Notes: generated by a model from the sequence alone, not told the origin. DNA of 64,000 nt from Bradyrhizobium sp. CCGB12 (GCF_024199845.1 NZ_JANADO010000001.1:7316001-7380000), one strand, 5' to 3'; positions 19,179 to 28,666 are shown, counted from the first letter of the stretch. Numbers and translations are program-made.

Positions 19179-20459
19179 CTACTTCTTGCTGTAGCTGATG
19201 CGATAGATCGCGCCGGCCCAATCGTCGGCGACGAGGATCGAGCCGTCCTTGTCGAGCAGGATGTCGTTGGGACGGCCGAGATAGCCCTGGTCGCCCTCGA
19301 TCCAGCCGGAGGCGAACACCTCCTGCTTGGCGTTCTTGCCGTCGGGCCCGGCGGTGATGCGCACGATGCGGCCGCCCTGGTACTTATGCCGGTTCCAGGA
19401 GCCGTGCTCGGCGATCAGGATGCTGTTCTTGTACTCGGCCGGGAATTGGTTGCCGGTATAGAACTTCATGCCGAGCGGCGCCACGTGAGCGCCGAGATTG
19501 AACACCGGCGGCGTGAACTCCGAGCACTTGTGGCCCATCGCGAACTTGTCGTCGGGCAGATTGCCCTGGTGGCAATAGGGATAGCCGAAATGCTCGCCGA
19601 TCTTTGAGATCATGTTGAGCTTGTCGCTCGGCAGATCGTCGCTGATCCAGTCGCGGGCGTTCTCGGTGAACCAGAATTTGCCGGTGCGCGGATCGACGTC
19701 GCCGCCGACCGAGTTGCGGACGCCGAGCGCCCAGACTTCGGCGTTGCCGGTCTTGGGATCGACACGCCGGATCTGCGACACGCTGGTCGGCGGGATGCCG
19801 ATGTTGAAGGGCGGTCCGAACGGCAGGAAGAACCAGCCTTCCTTGTCGACCGCGATATACTTCCAGCCATGCGCGGCATAGGACGGCATGTCGTCATAGA
19901 CGACCTTGCCCTCGCCGGGATTGTCGAGCTTGTTTTCGATGTCGTCGTAGCGGATCAGCTTGTCGACCGCGATGACGTAGAGCGCGCCATCCTTGACGGC
20001 CAGACCCGTGGGCATGTTCAGCCCCTTGAGGATGGTCTTGACCTCTTTCTTTCCGTTGTTGTCCTTGATGGCATAGACGTTGCCGAGGCCGAACGAGCCG
20101 ACGAACAGCGTACCCTTGTCACCCCAGGCCATCTGTCGCGCGGCAAGAACGCCGGGCGCATAGACCTCGATCTTGAAGCCCGGCGGCAGCTTGATCTTCT
20201 TCATCATCGCCGCGAGCTCGGCCTCGGACGCGCCGGTCGGCGGACCCGAGGGCGGCGCCAGGCCCTTTTGCGCCTCGGTCTCGTCGCCAAGGAACCAGTC
20301 ATCCGGCGGATGCGTCCAGAACTCCTTGGTGCCGGATTCGTATTTCTTCAGCGCCCGGTTCTTGTCCTGCTGTTGCGCATGGCCAGCGCTTGTCCCCGCG
20401 AGAAGGGCAACCGCTGCAAGCGCCAGGACGGATTGAAAGACGGATCGATGGAATTTCAT
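19179..20459 (-). CDS. PQQ-type soluble sugar (sorbosone/glucose) dehydrogenase family protein
   Basis: A 426-residue periplasmic protein with a signal peptide ending SAGHA (about residue 28). The remainder is a six-bladed beta-propeller of the glucose/sorbosone dehydrogenase family: LPPGFKIEVYAPGVLAARQM, LNMPTGLAVKDGALYV, GVRNSVGGDVDPRTGKFWFTENARDW and GRPNDILLDKDGSILVADD are repeat-like blade segments. Known members use pyrroloquinoline quinone and Ca2+ to oxidise aldoses or sorbosone. No PQQ synthesis genes are in the window. The following gene on this strand is a dihaem cytochrome c, a plausible electron acceptor. The start is supported by the signal peptide. Confidence 0.85.
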   Translation of the reverse strand: MKFHRSVFQSVLALAAVALLAGTSAGHAQQQDKNRALKKYESGTKEFWTHPPDDWFLGDETEAQKGLAPPSGPPTGASEAELAAMMKKIKLPPGFKIEVYAPGVLAARQMAWGDKGTLFVGSFGLGNVYAIKDNNGKKEVKTILKGLNMPTGLAVKDGALYVIAVDKLIRYDDIENKLDNPGEGKVVYDDMPSYAAHGWKYIAVDKEGWFFLPFGPPFNIGIPPTSVSQIRRVDPKTGNAEVWALGVRNSVGGDVDPRTGKFWFTENARDWISDDLPSDKLNMISKIGEHFGYPYCHQGNLPDDKFAMGHKCSEFTPPVFNLGAHVAPLGMKFYTGNQFPAEYKNSILIAEHGSWNRHKYQGGRIVRITAGPDGKNAKQEVFASGWIEGDQGYLGRPNDILLDKDGSILVADDWAGAIYRISYSKK

Positions 20460-20837
20460 CGCGTCACTCCCCTAAGGCAGCCGTCAGGGCTGCACGTTAT
20501 TTTGTTTTCTAGTCGAGAGGCGAAGTTGGACGTCTGTCAGGGCGACAGACCCAAAAAGGTTAGCACATCTGCGAACGGTGAGAAGCGCGCCGCATGCACC
20601 GCGGTCGCGCTCAATAAAAATTGAGACGGAGTGTCAATGAGGGCGAACGCCGCGACGACAACGCTCTCGCTGCAGCGCGGAATCAAATGGCCAGTGGATC
20701 GTTTGTGGCGGCACGAGGGGCGGGGCAAACAAAAATGCGAAAACAACCCCATGCACAGTAGAACGGCTCAGGCCAGCGCGCTCCCGGCGACACCAGACAG
20801 ACATTTGAAGCGTCGAGCAAAATTGCGATCGCGGCGC
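20460..20837. other. Intergenic region with possible decayed repeat sequence
   Basis: A 378-base stretch between the start of the sugar dehydrogenase gene and the end of the epimerase gene, both on the minus strand. No coding frame looks real. The part at about 20720-20765 (AAAATGCGAAAACAACCCC then ATGCACAGTAG) looks like a dispersed Bradyrhizobium sequence known to me only by familiarity. TGCACCGCGGTCGCGCTCAA at 20595-20614 closely resembles 40098-40117. The dehydrogenase promoter should lie within 20460-20600. Confidence 0.5.
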
Positions 20838-21824
20838 TTACGAGGTGACGGGGTAGGGCCCATCGTCGAACACCGTGTCGTGATAGCCTTTCGCCCCGAT
20901 CTCGCGTGCCAGCGTGCTGCGAAAATCGCGGTCGCCCTGCAGGCTGCGCAGCACATGCGCGAAGTCGAATTCGGGCCGCCAGCCCAGCTCGCGCCGCGCG
21001 CGCTCGTTGACATAGACGCGGTCGATCGCGGGGAAGAGGCGCCAGGTGTGCGCCGCAAAGAGCTGCGCACAATCCGGATAGAGCTCGCGCACGACCCCGG
21101 CGGCATCGCGCGCGAGCGCTGGGAGATGGCGTTGCTCGAACGGGCTCGTGGCCGAGACGATGTAGCGGCCAAACCCGATTCTGGGCGCACGCTCGGCGGC
21201 GAGCAGATGGGCGCTCACCGCGTCCGCGATATCCAGCCGGCGATACAGCAGCTCGTTGGCCTGCGCGTTGTCCAGCGTGTAGGCCGACCGCATCGCCGGA
21301 TCGTCATCGTCCTCCGGAAAGAAGCGCGAGGTCCGCAAGACGACGATCGGCAGACCGCGCTCGCGAAAGAACAGCTCGCAGAGGTTCTCGGCCATCAGCT
21401 TGGTCGTGCCGTAGATGTTCTTCGGCACCGGCGGCAGGTCCTCGGTGACCCACACGGCCGCCTGTCCCGCCTCGGGGCGGAGCTGCGAGCCGAACGCGCT
21501 GGTGGTGCTGGTGAAAACGAAGCTGCGCACACCGGCCGCCACGGCAGCCTCGAGCAGGTTGAGCGTGCCTGATACGTTGGTGTCGACGAAGTCCTGCTTG
21601 GTATGGGTCGCCACATGCGGCTTGTGCAACGTCGCGGCGTGGATGACGGCGGAGACGCCATCCATCTGGCGCCGCACGAAGCCTGGGTCGACGATCGAGC
21701 CGGCGGCATCGGTGAAGGGCGATTCCTTCAGATCGACCCCGCGCACGGGCGAGCCGCGCCCACGCAGGGTGCGGAGAATGGCTTCGCCGAGATGGCCGGC
21801 ACTGCCGGTGACCAGTATCGTCAT
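20838..21824 (-). CDS. NAD-dependent epimerase/dehydratase family protein (extended SDR)
   Basis: A 328-residue cytoplasmic protein. The N-terminal TGSAGHLGEAIL is the Gly-rich NAD-binding motif of extended short-chain dehydrogenases, followed by the acidic GVDL that prefers NAD over NADP. The catalytic YGTTKLMAE (YxxxK) is present, preceded by the STTSAFG serine. A nucleotide-sugar or similar substrate is likely but cannot be named. The start is placed at ATG 21824, directly before the Rossmann strand; an upstream extension in frame is ignored. The tRNA-Gly gene lies 91 bases upstream. Confidence 0.85.
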   Translation of the reverse strand: MTILVTGSAGHLGEAILRTLRGRGSPVRGVDLKESPFTDAAGSIVDPGFVRRQMDGVSAVIHAATLHKPHVATHTKQDFVDTNVSGTLNLLEAAVAAGVRSFVFTSTTSAFGSQLRPEAGQAAVWVTEDLPPVPKNIYGTTKLMAENLCELFFRERGLPIVVLRTSRFFPEDDDDPAMRSAYTLDNAQANELLYRRLDIADAVSAHLLAAERAPRIGFGRYIVSATSPFEQRHLPALARDAAGVVRELYPDCAQLFAAHTWRLFPAIDRVYVNERARRELGWRPEFDFAHVLRSLQGDRDFRSTLAREIGAKGYHDTVFDDGPYPVTS

Positions 21825-21915
21825 TGCATGGCCCAAGACAGTAAACCCAAGACAGCCGCCAGCAGCGTGGAGAACCACGGCCTGACCCGGTTTGGCTGGA
21901 TGCTCTGGGAAAAAT

Positions 21916-21990
<75 letters not shown>

Positions 21991-22265
21991 ATCCTGTGTC
22001 GGTCGCGTGACGCGCCGACAACGGCTGTCGTATGCCAAAAGCGGGAGGGGAATGCAACAGCTACCGGCGGCATAGATTCGCAATCCGAGGCCCCAGATGG
22101 AGCCCGGATGCGACCAAATCGCCCGAAAACACCCCGGAACCGGCGAATCAGCCGCGATGGATTGAAATTCGGCCGTCCCGGCCCAATTTAGGAGCCGACA
22201 GCGCAGCATATGTATTGGCGACGTGCTAAAGAGCCGCCATTCCAGACATCAGACGAGGGGATCCC

Positions 22266-23186
22266 GTGACGATCATCGACCAGGGTAATGGAGCGGGCCC
22301 GGCTGCGGCCGATCTGATCAAGGACACCACCACCCAGACCTTCGTGAAGGACGTCATCGAGGAATCGAAGCGCCAGCCGGTGCTGATCGACTTCTGGGCG
22401 GAGTGGTGCGGCCCCTGCAAGCAGCTCACCCCCGTGCTGGAGAAGGCGGTCAGGGCCGCCAAGGGCAAGGTCAAGCTGGTCAAGATGAACATCGACCAGC
22501 ACCCGGCGATCCCGGGCCAGATGGGCATCCAGTCGATCCCGGCCGTGATCGCCTTCGTCAACGGCCAGCCGGCCGACGGCTTCATGGGCGCGGTGCCGGA
22601 GAGCCAGCTCAACGCCTTCATCGAAAAGCTGACCAAGGGCATGACCGCCCCGGGCGAGGTCAATGTCGCCGAGATCGTGCAGGAGGCCGACGCCGTGCTC
22701 GCCGAGGGCGACGCGGCTGCCGCGGCCCAGATCTACGCCGAGGCGCTCCAGCATGATTCGACCAACATCGCGGCGCTTGCCGGCCTTGCGAAGTGCTACG
22801 CCGTGTCCGGCGCGATGGAGCAGGCCAAGCAGACGCTCGCCATGGTGCCGGAATCCAAGCGCAACGATCCCGCGGTGAAGGCCGTGCAGACCGCGATCGA
22901 TCTCGCCGAGCAGGCGGAATCATTGGGGCCGGTGACTGAGCTCGAACAGAAAGTCGCCGCAAACCCGCTCGATCATCAGGCCCGTTTCGACCTTGCGACC
23001 GCGCTCAATGCCCAGGGCAACCGGGCGGCCGCGACCGAGCAGCTGCTCGCGATCGTCAAGCGCGACCGCAAATGGAACGACGACGGCGCCCGCAAGCAGC
23101 TGGTGCAGTTCTTCGAGGCCTGGGGCGGCACGGATGATGCGACCGTCGAGGGACGCAAGCGCTTGTCGACCATCCTGTTTTCGTAA
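22266..23186 (+). CDS. Thioredoxin with TPR tail, CnoX/YbbN-like
   Basis: A 306-residue cytoplasmic protein. An N-terminal thioredoxin domain (about 22-130) carries the redox motif WCGPC at residues 47-51, and a C-terminal region of tetratricopeptide-like helices follows (about 140-306: AQIYAEALQHDSTNIAALAGLAKCY and DHQARFDLATALNAQGN). This architecture is that of CnoX, a chaperone-thioredoxin that protects proteins from chlorine oxidants and hands them to GroEL or DnaK. The intact CxxC suggests reductase activity is kept, as in alphaproteobacterial members. GTG start at 22266, with GAGGGGA just before it. Confidence 0.9.
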   Translation: MTIIDQGNGAGPAAADLIKDTTTQTFVKDVIEESKRQPVLIDFWAEWCGPCKQLTPVLEKAVRAAKGKVKLVKMNIDQHPAIPGQMGIQSIPAVIAFVNGQPADGFMGAVPESQLNAFIEKLTKGMTAPGEVNVAEIVQEADAVLAEGDAAAAAQIYAEALQHDSTNIAALAGLAKCYAVSGAMEQAKQTLAMVPESKRNDPAVKAVQTAIDLAEQAESLGPVTELEQKVAANPLDHQARFDLATALNAQGNRAAATEQLLAIVKRDRKWNDDGARKQLVQFFEAWGGTDDATVEGRKRLSTILFS

Positions 23187-23197
23187 GGGCCCTTTTT

Positions 23198-23269
23198 GAG
23201 CATGATCTGTTCGGAAAACCGCTCCACACTTTTCGCCAAAGCGGTCCTTCGGATCCGGATCATGCGCTA
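23198..23269. repeat. GAGCATGATC...GATCATGCGCT inverted repeat
   Basis: GAGCATGATC at the left end pairs with GATCATGCGCT at the right; between them are GGAAAACCGCT and AAAGCGGTCC. The sequence type is a dispersed intergenic repeat familiar from Bradyrhizobiaceae. It lies between the thioredoxin-TPR gene and the Lon-N-domain gene, both plus strand. A similar GAAAACCGC/GAAAACGC theme appears in the spacer at 37189-37239. Confidence 0.75.
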
Positions 23270-23291
23270 GCAAGGCCAGGGGACCGGGCAG

Positions 23292-23969
23292 ATGCCGATC
23301 AACATCGAATATCGCGGCCCCGCCAGCCTCCCGGAGATCATTCCGGTCTTTCCGCTGCCGGGCGCGCTGCTGCTGCCCCGCGGCCAGATGCCGCTCAACA
23401 TCTTCGAGCCGCGTTACCTTTCGATGGTCGACGATTCCTTCCGCGACGGCCATCGCCTGATCGGCATGATCCAGCCCGATGTGGCGCACTCGCCGAAGAA
23501 TTCCGACAAGCCGGCGCTGTTTCGTGTCGGCTGCGTCGGCCGCATCACCCAGCTCGCCGAGTCCGGTGACGGCCGCTACATCCTCGAGCTCACCGGCGTC
23601 TCGCGCTTCAAGGTGGTCGAGGAGCTCGACGTGCTCACCGCCTACCGGCAATGCAAGGTGGATTTCTTCACCTTCGTCGACGATTTCACCGCGCGCATGG
23701 GCGAGGACGAGGTCGATCGCGAAGCGCTGCTGGCGGTGCTGGCGGACTTCCTGAAGGCCAACAACCTCAAGGTCGACTGGGAAGGCGTCGAAAGCGCGCC
23801 CAATGAGGCGCTGGTCAACGCGCTCGCGATGATGTCGCCCTATGGCCCCGCGGAAAAGCAGGCCATGCTGGAAGCGCCCGACTTGAAGACCCGCGCCGAG
23901 ATCCTGATCGCGGTCACCGAGATGGACCTCGCCAAGAAACGCACCAGCGGCGATCCGCCGCTACAGTGA
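23292..23969 (+). CDS. LON substrate-binding-domain protein
   Basis: A 225-residue protein consisting only of the N-terminal (PUA-like plus helical) domain of Lon proteases: IIPVFPLPGALLLPRGQMPL, IFEPRYLSMVDD, GCVGRITQLAES and LELTGVSRFKVV. There is no ATPase or Ser-Lys protease domain. Family members are common next to the thioredoxin-TPR gene, as here (105 bases apart), suggesting a shared role in handling damaged proteins, but the function is not established. Confidence 0.88.
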   Translation: MPINIEYRGPASLPEIIPVFPLPGALLLPRGQMPLNIFEPRYLSMVDDSFRDGHRLIGMIQPDVAHSPKNSDKPALFRVGCVGRITQLAESGDGRYILELTGVSRFKVVEELDVLTAYRQCKVDFFTFVDDFTARMGEDEVDREALLAVLADFLKANNLKVDWEGVESAPNEALVNALAMMSPYGPAEKQAMLEAPDLKTRAEILIAVTEMDLAKKRTSGDPPLQ

Positions 23970-23981
23970 CGGCCTGGATGC

Positions 23982-26483
23982 TCAAGCAGCGCAGACGACT
24001 ACTCCGGCATCCCGCCGCAGCATTCTGTCGATGTCGGATGCAGGCATCGGCCGGCTGAAATAGTAGCCTTGGGTTTCGACGCAGCCCTCTTCACGGAGGA
24101 TGTCCAGCTGCTCCTTCGTTTCGACGCCTTCGGCGGTCGTCGTCTTGCCGAGGCTGACCGCGAAACGAACCACCGCTTGCGCGAGATGGCGCGCCTCTGC
24201 TCTCGCGCCGGATAGATCGTTGACGAAACTTCGGTCGATCTTGATCTTGTCGAACGGGAATCTCTGCAGAAAGCTCAGCGATGAATAGCCCGTGCCGAAA
24301 TCGTCCAGGGCGATTCGCACACCGAGCTCGCGCAGCTCAGCGAGGACTGCGAAAACAGCTTCGCTATCGTGCATGATCACCGTCTCGGTGACCTCGAGCT
24401 CGAGCCTGTGCGCCGCAACTCCCGAACTCGCGAGCGCGCCGATAACGACTGGAACGAGCTCCTTGCTCCTGAATTGAGCGGGAGACAGGTTGACCGCGAT
24501 CCTGACATGCGCAGGCCATTTGGCGGCTTCCGCACAGGCTGTCTTCAAGACCCATTCTCCGAGCGGCACGATCAGGCCGGTCTCCTCCGCAAGCGGGATG
24601 AACTCGTCCGGCATGACCAGGCCTCGCTGCGGGTGATGCCAGCGCAGCAGGGCCTCGAACCCCTCGGTCTTGCCCGTCGCAGCGCTGACGAACGGCTGGT
24701 AGTGGAGCTCGAACTGACGGCCGGCAAGCGCATCACGCATGTCGCGCTCCAGGTTGCGTCGCGCATGCATGAACTCGTCCAACTCCGGCTCGAAGAAACG
24801 GAATGCACCGCGCCCACCGCTCTTGGCCGAGTAGAGGGCGAGATCGGCGCTCTTCATGATCACGTCGGAATCGTTGCCATCGCGCGGTGCGATGGCGATG
24901 CCGATGCTGGTGCCGACGGTGACCTGATGGTCGCCGAGATCGAAGGGTTCGCAAAGCGCCTTTCTGATGTTCTCGGCAAGGGCGGCGGCCTCCACCGCCG
25001 GGTTGGTCACGTAATCGATCACCGCGAACTCGTCGCCGCCCAGTCGAGCGATCAGCGCGGTTTCGGTGGTGCATTCGCGCAGGCGGGCAGCGACGGCGCG
25101 CAGCAGGGAATCGCCCGCCGGATGTCCAAGTGTGTCGTTGACTTCCTTGAAGCGATCGAGGTCGAGCATGAGCACGGCGAGATCGACGCCGCCGTTGCGC
25201 GTAACGGCAATGGCATGCTCCATCCGCTCCCTGAGCAGCACGCGATTTGGCAGATCGGTCAGCGCATCGTGCTGCGCCATATGAGTGATCTTGGCCTCGG
25301 AGCGGCGTTGCTCGGTGACATCGAGATGCGTGGCCACCCATCCGCCGCCGGCCATTGGCTGTCGCGTCACGCAAATCAACCGACCATCCGCAAACTCATC
25401 GATCCTGCTGGAGACTGCATCGAACGGCAACGCGGCCAGTTTCGAGCTGAATCGCTCGGCAGCTCCCTCGCTCGAGTCGCCCTTGAGGATTCCCGTAACG
25501 ATGCGGTGCCTGATGATGTCGGCGTGCGATGTCCCCGTCGTCAGCAGTTCCGGCGGCAGCTGATAGAGTCGGGCATAGCGCTCGTTGCAGACGACGAGCC
25601 GCTTCTCGCCATCAAACATGCAAAGGCCCTCGACCATGTTGTTGATCGCGGTGTCCAGCCTGAACTTCTGTTCCTGCAATTCTCTTTGCGAACCTTCAAG
25701 CTGCCGCCGGGCGATCGAAAGCTGGTTGATGATCTCCTCGAATTTGCTGGTTCGGCTTGCCAGGCGGCGGTCGGCCATGACGCCGATCAGGCTCATCCCG
25801 AGGATGGATAGCGCCACGCCAGCAATGGCAAGGGCCAGGAAAGCCGGCGAAAGCGACAGGGCATCAGTCGAATGCGTCGGATCTGGAACGATCTGCACGG
25901 CGCCCATGGCCGTGAAGTGATGCGACACGATAGCGAGTGTCAGCAGGACGGCCGCCGTCAGGGTGCCCCAGGAGTCCTGGTACCTGATCGCGACGGCGAG
26001 GGCGGCATAGCCGAGGAACATGCCTAGAATGACCGAGACGATCACGAGGTCCAGCGACCAGGCGACGTGGCCCGGCACTTCAAGTGCCCACATTCCGAGA
26101 TAGTGCATGCTGGCAATGCCGCCGCCGATGATGACGCCGCCTGCCGCAGCACGCCACCGGCCGGAAGCCCCGACGGCGACGCCAAAGCCCCCCGACGTCA
26201 GAAGCATTGCGGTCGCAAGCGAAAGCGCGGTCAGCGTGATGCCGTAGCCAGTCGTAACGCCGGGCTCGTAGGCCAGCATGGCGACGAAATGCGTCGCCCA
26301 GATTCCATATCCGATGGCGGCGCCGGCAATCGCGATCCAGATCAACCGTGTCCTTGCGCGCGCCGCGATCGCGCGATGGAAGATGCTAACCGCGACGATG
26401 CTCGCGACGAAGCAGACCACGCCAGCGAGCAGGACGAGCCGCCAATCGTGCTCGACAGTGAGGCAGGAAAAAACGCGGAACAT
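23982..26483 (-). CDS. MHYT-PAS-GGDEF-EAL c-di-GMP synthase/phosphodiesterase
   Basis: A protein of about 833 residues. The N-terminal MHYT sensor (about 1-240) is seven membrane helices with the three motifs THFVAML, MHYLGMW and HHFTAMG; MHYT is proposed to bind copper and sense O2, CO or NO. A PAS-like region follows (about 270-390), then GGDEF (about 400-555; ARLGGDEFAVI intact) and EAL (about 570-815; EALLRW, VNLSPAQF, DDFGTGYSSL, EGVETKEQ intact). Both catalytic domains therefore look competent to make and break c-di-GMP. The ATG at 26483 is preferred since MFRVFSCLTVEHDW is the usual start of this family and GGAG stands 9 bases before it. It overlaps nothing and is convergent with the Lon-N-domain gene. 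Confidence 0.92.
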   Translation of the reverse strand: MFRVFSCLTVEHDWRLVLLAGVVCFVASIVAVSIFHRAIAARARTRLIWIAIAGAAIGYGIWATHFVAMLAYEPGVTTGYGITLTALSLATAMLLTSGGFGVAVGASGRWRAAAGGVIIGGGIASMHYLGMWALEVPGHVAWSLDLVIVSVILGMFLGYAALAVAIRYQDSWGTLTAAVLLTLAIVSHHFTAMGAVQIVPDPTHSTDALSLSPAFLALAIAGVALSILGMSLIGVMADRRLASRTSKFEEIINQLSIARRQLEGSQRELQEQKFRLDTAINNMVEGLCMFDGEKRLVVCNERYARLYQLPPELLTTGTSHADIIRHRIVTGILKGDSSEGAAERFSSKLAALPFDAVSSRIDEFADGRLICVTRQPMAGGGWVATHLDVTEQRRSEAKITHMAQHDALTDLPNRVLLRERMEHAIAVTRNGGVDLAVLMLDLDRFKEVNDTLGHPAGDSLLRAVAARLRECTTETALIARLGGDEFAVIDYVTNPAVEAAALAENIRKALCEPFDLGDHQVTVGTSIGIAIAPRDGNDSDVIMKSADLALYSAKSGGRGAFRFFEPELDEFMHARRNLERDMRDALAGRQFELHYQPFVSAATGKTEGFEALLRWHHPQRGLVMPDEFIPLAEETGLIVPLGEWVLKTACAEAAKWPAHVRIAVNLSPAQFRSKELVPVVIGALASSGVAAHRLELEVTETVIMHDSEAVFAVLAELRELGVRIALDDFGTGYSSLSFLQRFPFDKIKIDRSFVNDLSGARAEARHLAQAVVRFAVSLGKTTTAEGVETKEQLDILREEGCVETQGYYFSRPMPASDIDRMLRRDAGVVVCAA

Positions 26484-26680
26484 CCAATATCGCTCCATCG
26501 CCAATGTGGTCGATGGTGGACGGGCTAAGCGTTGTTCGTGTTAATTTCGTGCAATGCCCGGTTGCATGCTTAGCGGCACGTTAACGCTGCCCGCGCAATT
26601 CGATTTCCGGAACATTTGTGGTTGAGGTAGCCCCACCGACGGCAAGTGGAACGCACAACGTCTGCAGTGATCAACCACGT

Positions 26681-27271
26681 CTAGGGGCGATTGCGGATGT
26701 GCTTGCGGCCGGTGAGCATCGCGCGGATCAAGTTCTCGCGCTGGAGGATCCCCATCAGCACCACGCCGAACACGTGCAGCACGACCAGGACGATGACAGC
26801 ATCCGACGAATAATGGTGGGTGTCCTCGACCCACCAGACGCCGAAGAAGGTGACGGTCACCGACATCGCGCCCGTGATCGTTGACACCGCGAGCGAGACC
26901 AGCAGCGCCACCAGCATCAAGGTGCCGGCGGGGTTGAGCCCGATATAGCGGCCGGTGATGCCGCGGCGCAGATTCCGGAGATAGCCAGGCGCGGCGCGTA
27001 GCCTGACGCCGACCATCCGGAAGCGGGAATAGCGGCTGCCCGTGAAGCCCCAGACCAGGCGGAAGGCGAGAAGGCCGATGACTGTATAGCCGACGATGCG
27101 GTGCAGGTCGTCATAGACGGGCGGCGTGAACCACGCGATCAGAACCGAGATCGCGAGCAGCCAGTGCCAGAGGCGCAGCGGAAGGTCCCAGACCGCGACC
27201 GTCCGCGAAACAATTCGATGCGCGGGGGTCCCGTCGGACGCCCCGCGCGTTTGTCGCACCGCTTCTTCCAT
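26681..27271 (-). CDS. Cytochrome b561-type di-haem membrane protein
   Basis: A 196-residue protein with four main transmembrane helices. VAVWDLPLRLWHWLLAISVL in helix 1 and DDLHRIVGYTVIGLLAFRLVWGF in helix 2 carry the His ligands typical of bacterial b-type cytochromes of the cytochrome b561/NiFe-hydrogenase b subunit family; DTHHYSSDAVIVLVVLHVFGVVLMG supplies further His in the last helix. It would pass electrons between the quinone pool and a periplasmic partner. The ATG at 27271 is chosen. The small PepSY protein gene precedes it by 74 bases, which suggests one transcript. Confidence 0.85.
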   Translation of the reverse strand: MEEAVRQTRGASDGTPAHRIVSRTVAVWDLPLRLWHWLLAISVLIAWFTPPVYDDLHRIVGYTVIGLLAFRLVWGFTGSRYSRFRMVGVRLRAAPGYLRNLRRGITGRYIGLNPAGTLMLVALLVSLAVSTITGAMSVTVTFFGVWWVEDTHHYSSDAVIVLVVLHVFGVVLMGILQRENLIRAMLTGRKHIRNRP

Positions 27272-27345
27272 CAAGCCCGTTTCGCCTTGGGGCTCACGCG
27301 CAGTTCTTGGCCCAGGTTTACTTGACGCAGCTTACTTGACGCAGA

Positions 27346-27624
27346 CTACTTTGCGATCGTGTGCTTCAGGCTGAGGTCTTCGGGGCTGTAGAACAGCTCG
27401 AAGAGCTTGCCTTCCTTAACGCCGTAGACCTCGTAGCAGGAGCCTTCGATCTTGGAGCGTCGCACCTCGTAGCCGGCCGCCTTGGCCTTGGCTTCGGCTT
27501 CGCTGGCCGGCTTCCACGACGCCTTGTCGAGCTTGGTGCAGTCCTTGAACCCGTCGGCCATGGCCGACGATCCCATGCCAATCCCGACCGTCAGTGCAAT
27601 GGCAACAACACGAATGACCTTCAC
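27346..27624 (-). CDS. Small exported PepSY-like protein
   Basis: A 92-residue protein starting with GTG at 27624, fixed by a very strong AGGAGGAG 7 bases upstream. A signal peptide ends SAMA (about residue 23). The mature part KASEAEAKAKAAGYEVRRSKIEGSCYEVYGV resembles a single PepSY domain, with two cysteines that may pair. PepSY proteins are often linked to b-type cytochromes, and the next gene on this strand encodes one. Their exact role is unknown. Confidence 0.8.
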   Translation of the reverse strand: MKVIRVVAIALTVGIGMGSSAMADGFKDCTKLDKASWKPASEAEAKAKAAGYEVRRSKIEGSCYEVYGVKEGKLFELFYSPEDLSLKHTIAK

Positions 27625-27850
27625 GAACGTCTCCTCCTCTGTCGTGTGCGCTGTGTGTTCAGCGCGAAGCGCAGCCGAAGGAAGCAAAGGCGAACGTGAA
27701 GTCAATCCGGTTCGGGGGTGACCGATTTTAGATTCGTTCTAACGGCGGCCAAAACATCAGCGCGCTCCGTGATCCGCACGGATTCTGAAACGCCTCTGCG
27801 GCCTTACGCCTCACGGTTGGAATATGGCCCATCAGCCTCGCCGATTGCCC

Positions 27851-28663
27851 CTAGGCGGTACCCCGCGCCTCCGGATAATGGCGCCGCAGCCAATCTGCCC
27901 AGGTCAGATCTCCCCGTACTCCCTCGCTGACGACAAAGCCCATGCCACGTGCCTTCGCCTCCGAAAGATCGACCGGCAGGATTTTCCGGTGCAGTCTCCT
28001 TGCATTCTGATACGCGCGGGCAAGGGCGACGAGATCGAGATCTTCGGGGCCGCCGATCTCCGCGCGCTCGCCGCGCTGCCCGTCGAACGCGCAATTCATG
28101 ATGTGGTCGGCGACATCAGAGGTATCGACGGGATTGAACCGCGTCGTCGGCACCGGCCACACCGGAAGCCAGCCGAGGCCCGAAAGCAGCTTGTCGAGCA
28201 GATAATAGAACGGCATCGCGCGAACGACGGACCAGGACAAGGCGGATGCTCGCACCAGCCTTTCGCCGGCGAGCTTGACCCGCGCGTAGGGCAACGTTGC
28301 TTCGTCGAGGCCAACGATCGAGATGTGCAGGAAGTGCCGCAGCCCGGCCTCCTCACTGAGCGACAGCAGCCGCGCCGTGCCTTCGACATCGACGGCAGAA
28401 GGCGACCTGAAGAAGTCGATTGGGCGGATACCGCCACGCCGCGCGATCGGCGAATAGGTCGCTGCATTGATGACCATGTCGACGCCACGTAGCGCTTCCC
28501 GCAGTCCGGTGCCTGTGGCGAGATCACCGATTGCCCATTCGACGTCGGTCCGAGCGCCGGACGATCGCGCAAACACCCGGACGCGATGCCCGGCTCGCGA
28601 CATGCGATCGACGATATCGCGGCCGAGATGACCTGTACCTCCGGTGACGAGTGTCAGAGCCAT
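27851..28663 (-). CDS. NAD(P)-binding protein, NmrA/atypical SDR
   Basis: A 270-residue protein with the N-terminal motif LVTGGTGHLGRDIVDRM and an Arg-rich second strand (VRVFARS) that suggests NADP. It lacks a clear YxxxK, placing it among atypical short-chain dehydrogenases such as NmrA-like sensors or oxidoreductases. It is the last gene of a tight minus-strand set: its start is only 3 bases after the thioesterase stop. In that setting it may be an accessory reductase of an acyl- or aromatic-CoA pathway, but no substrate can be named. Confidence 0.82.
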   Translation of the reverse strand: MALTLVTGGTGHLGRDIVDRMSRAGHRVRVFARSSGARTDVEWAIGDLATGTGLREALRGVDMVINAATYSPIARRGGIRPIDFFRSPSAVDVEGTARLLSLSEEAGLRHFLHISIVGLDEATLPYARVKLAGERLVRASALSWSVVRAMPFYYLLDKLLSGLGWLPVWPVPTTRFNPVDTSDVADHIMNCAFDGQRGERAEIGGPEDLDLVALARAYQNARRLHRKILPVDLSEAKARGMGFVVSEGVRGDLTWADWLRRHYPEARGTA

Positions 28664-28666
28664 GCT

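Noticed and set aside
24369-25811. Plus-strand open frame inside the MHYT-GGDEF-EAL gene
   Set aside because: Fully antisense to intact catalytic domains, with no recognisable fold.
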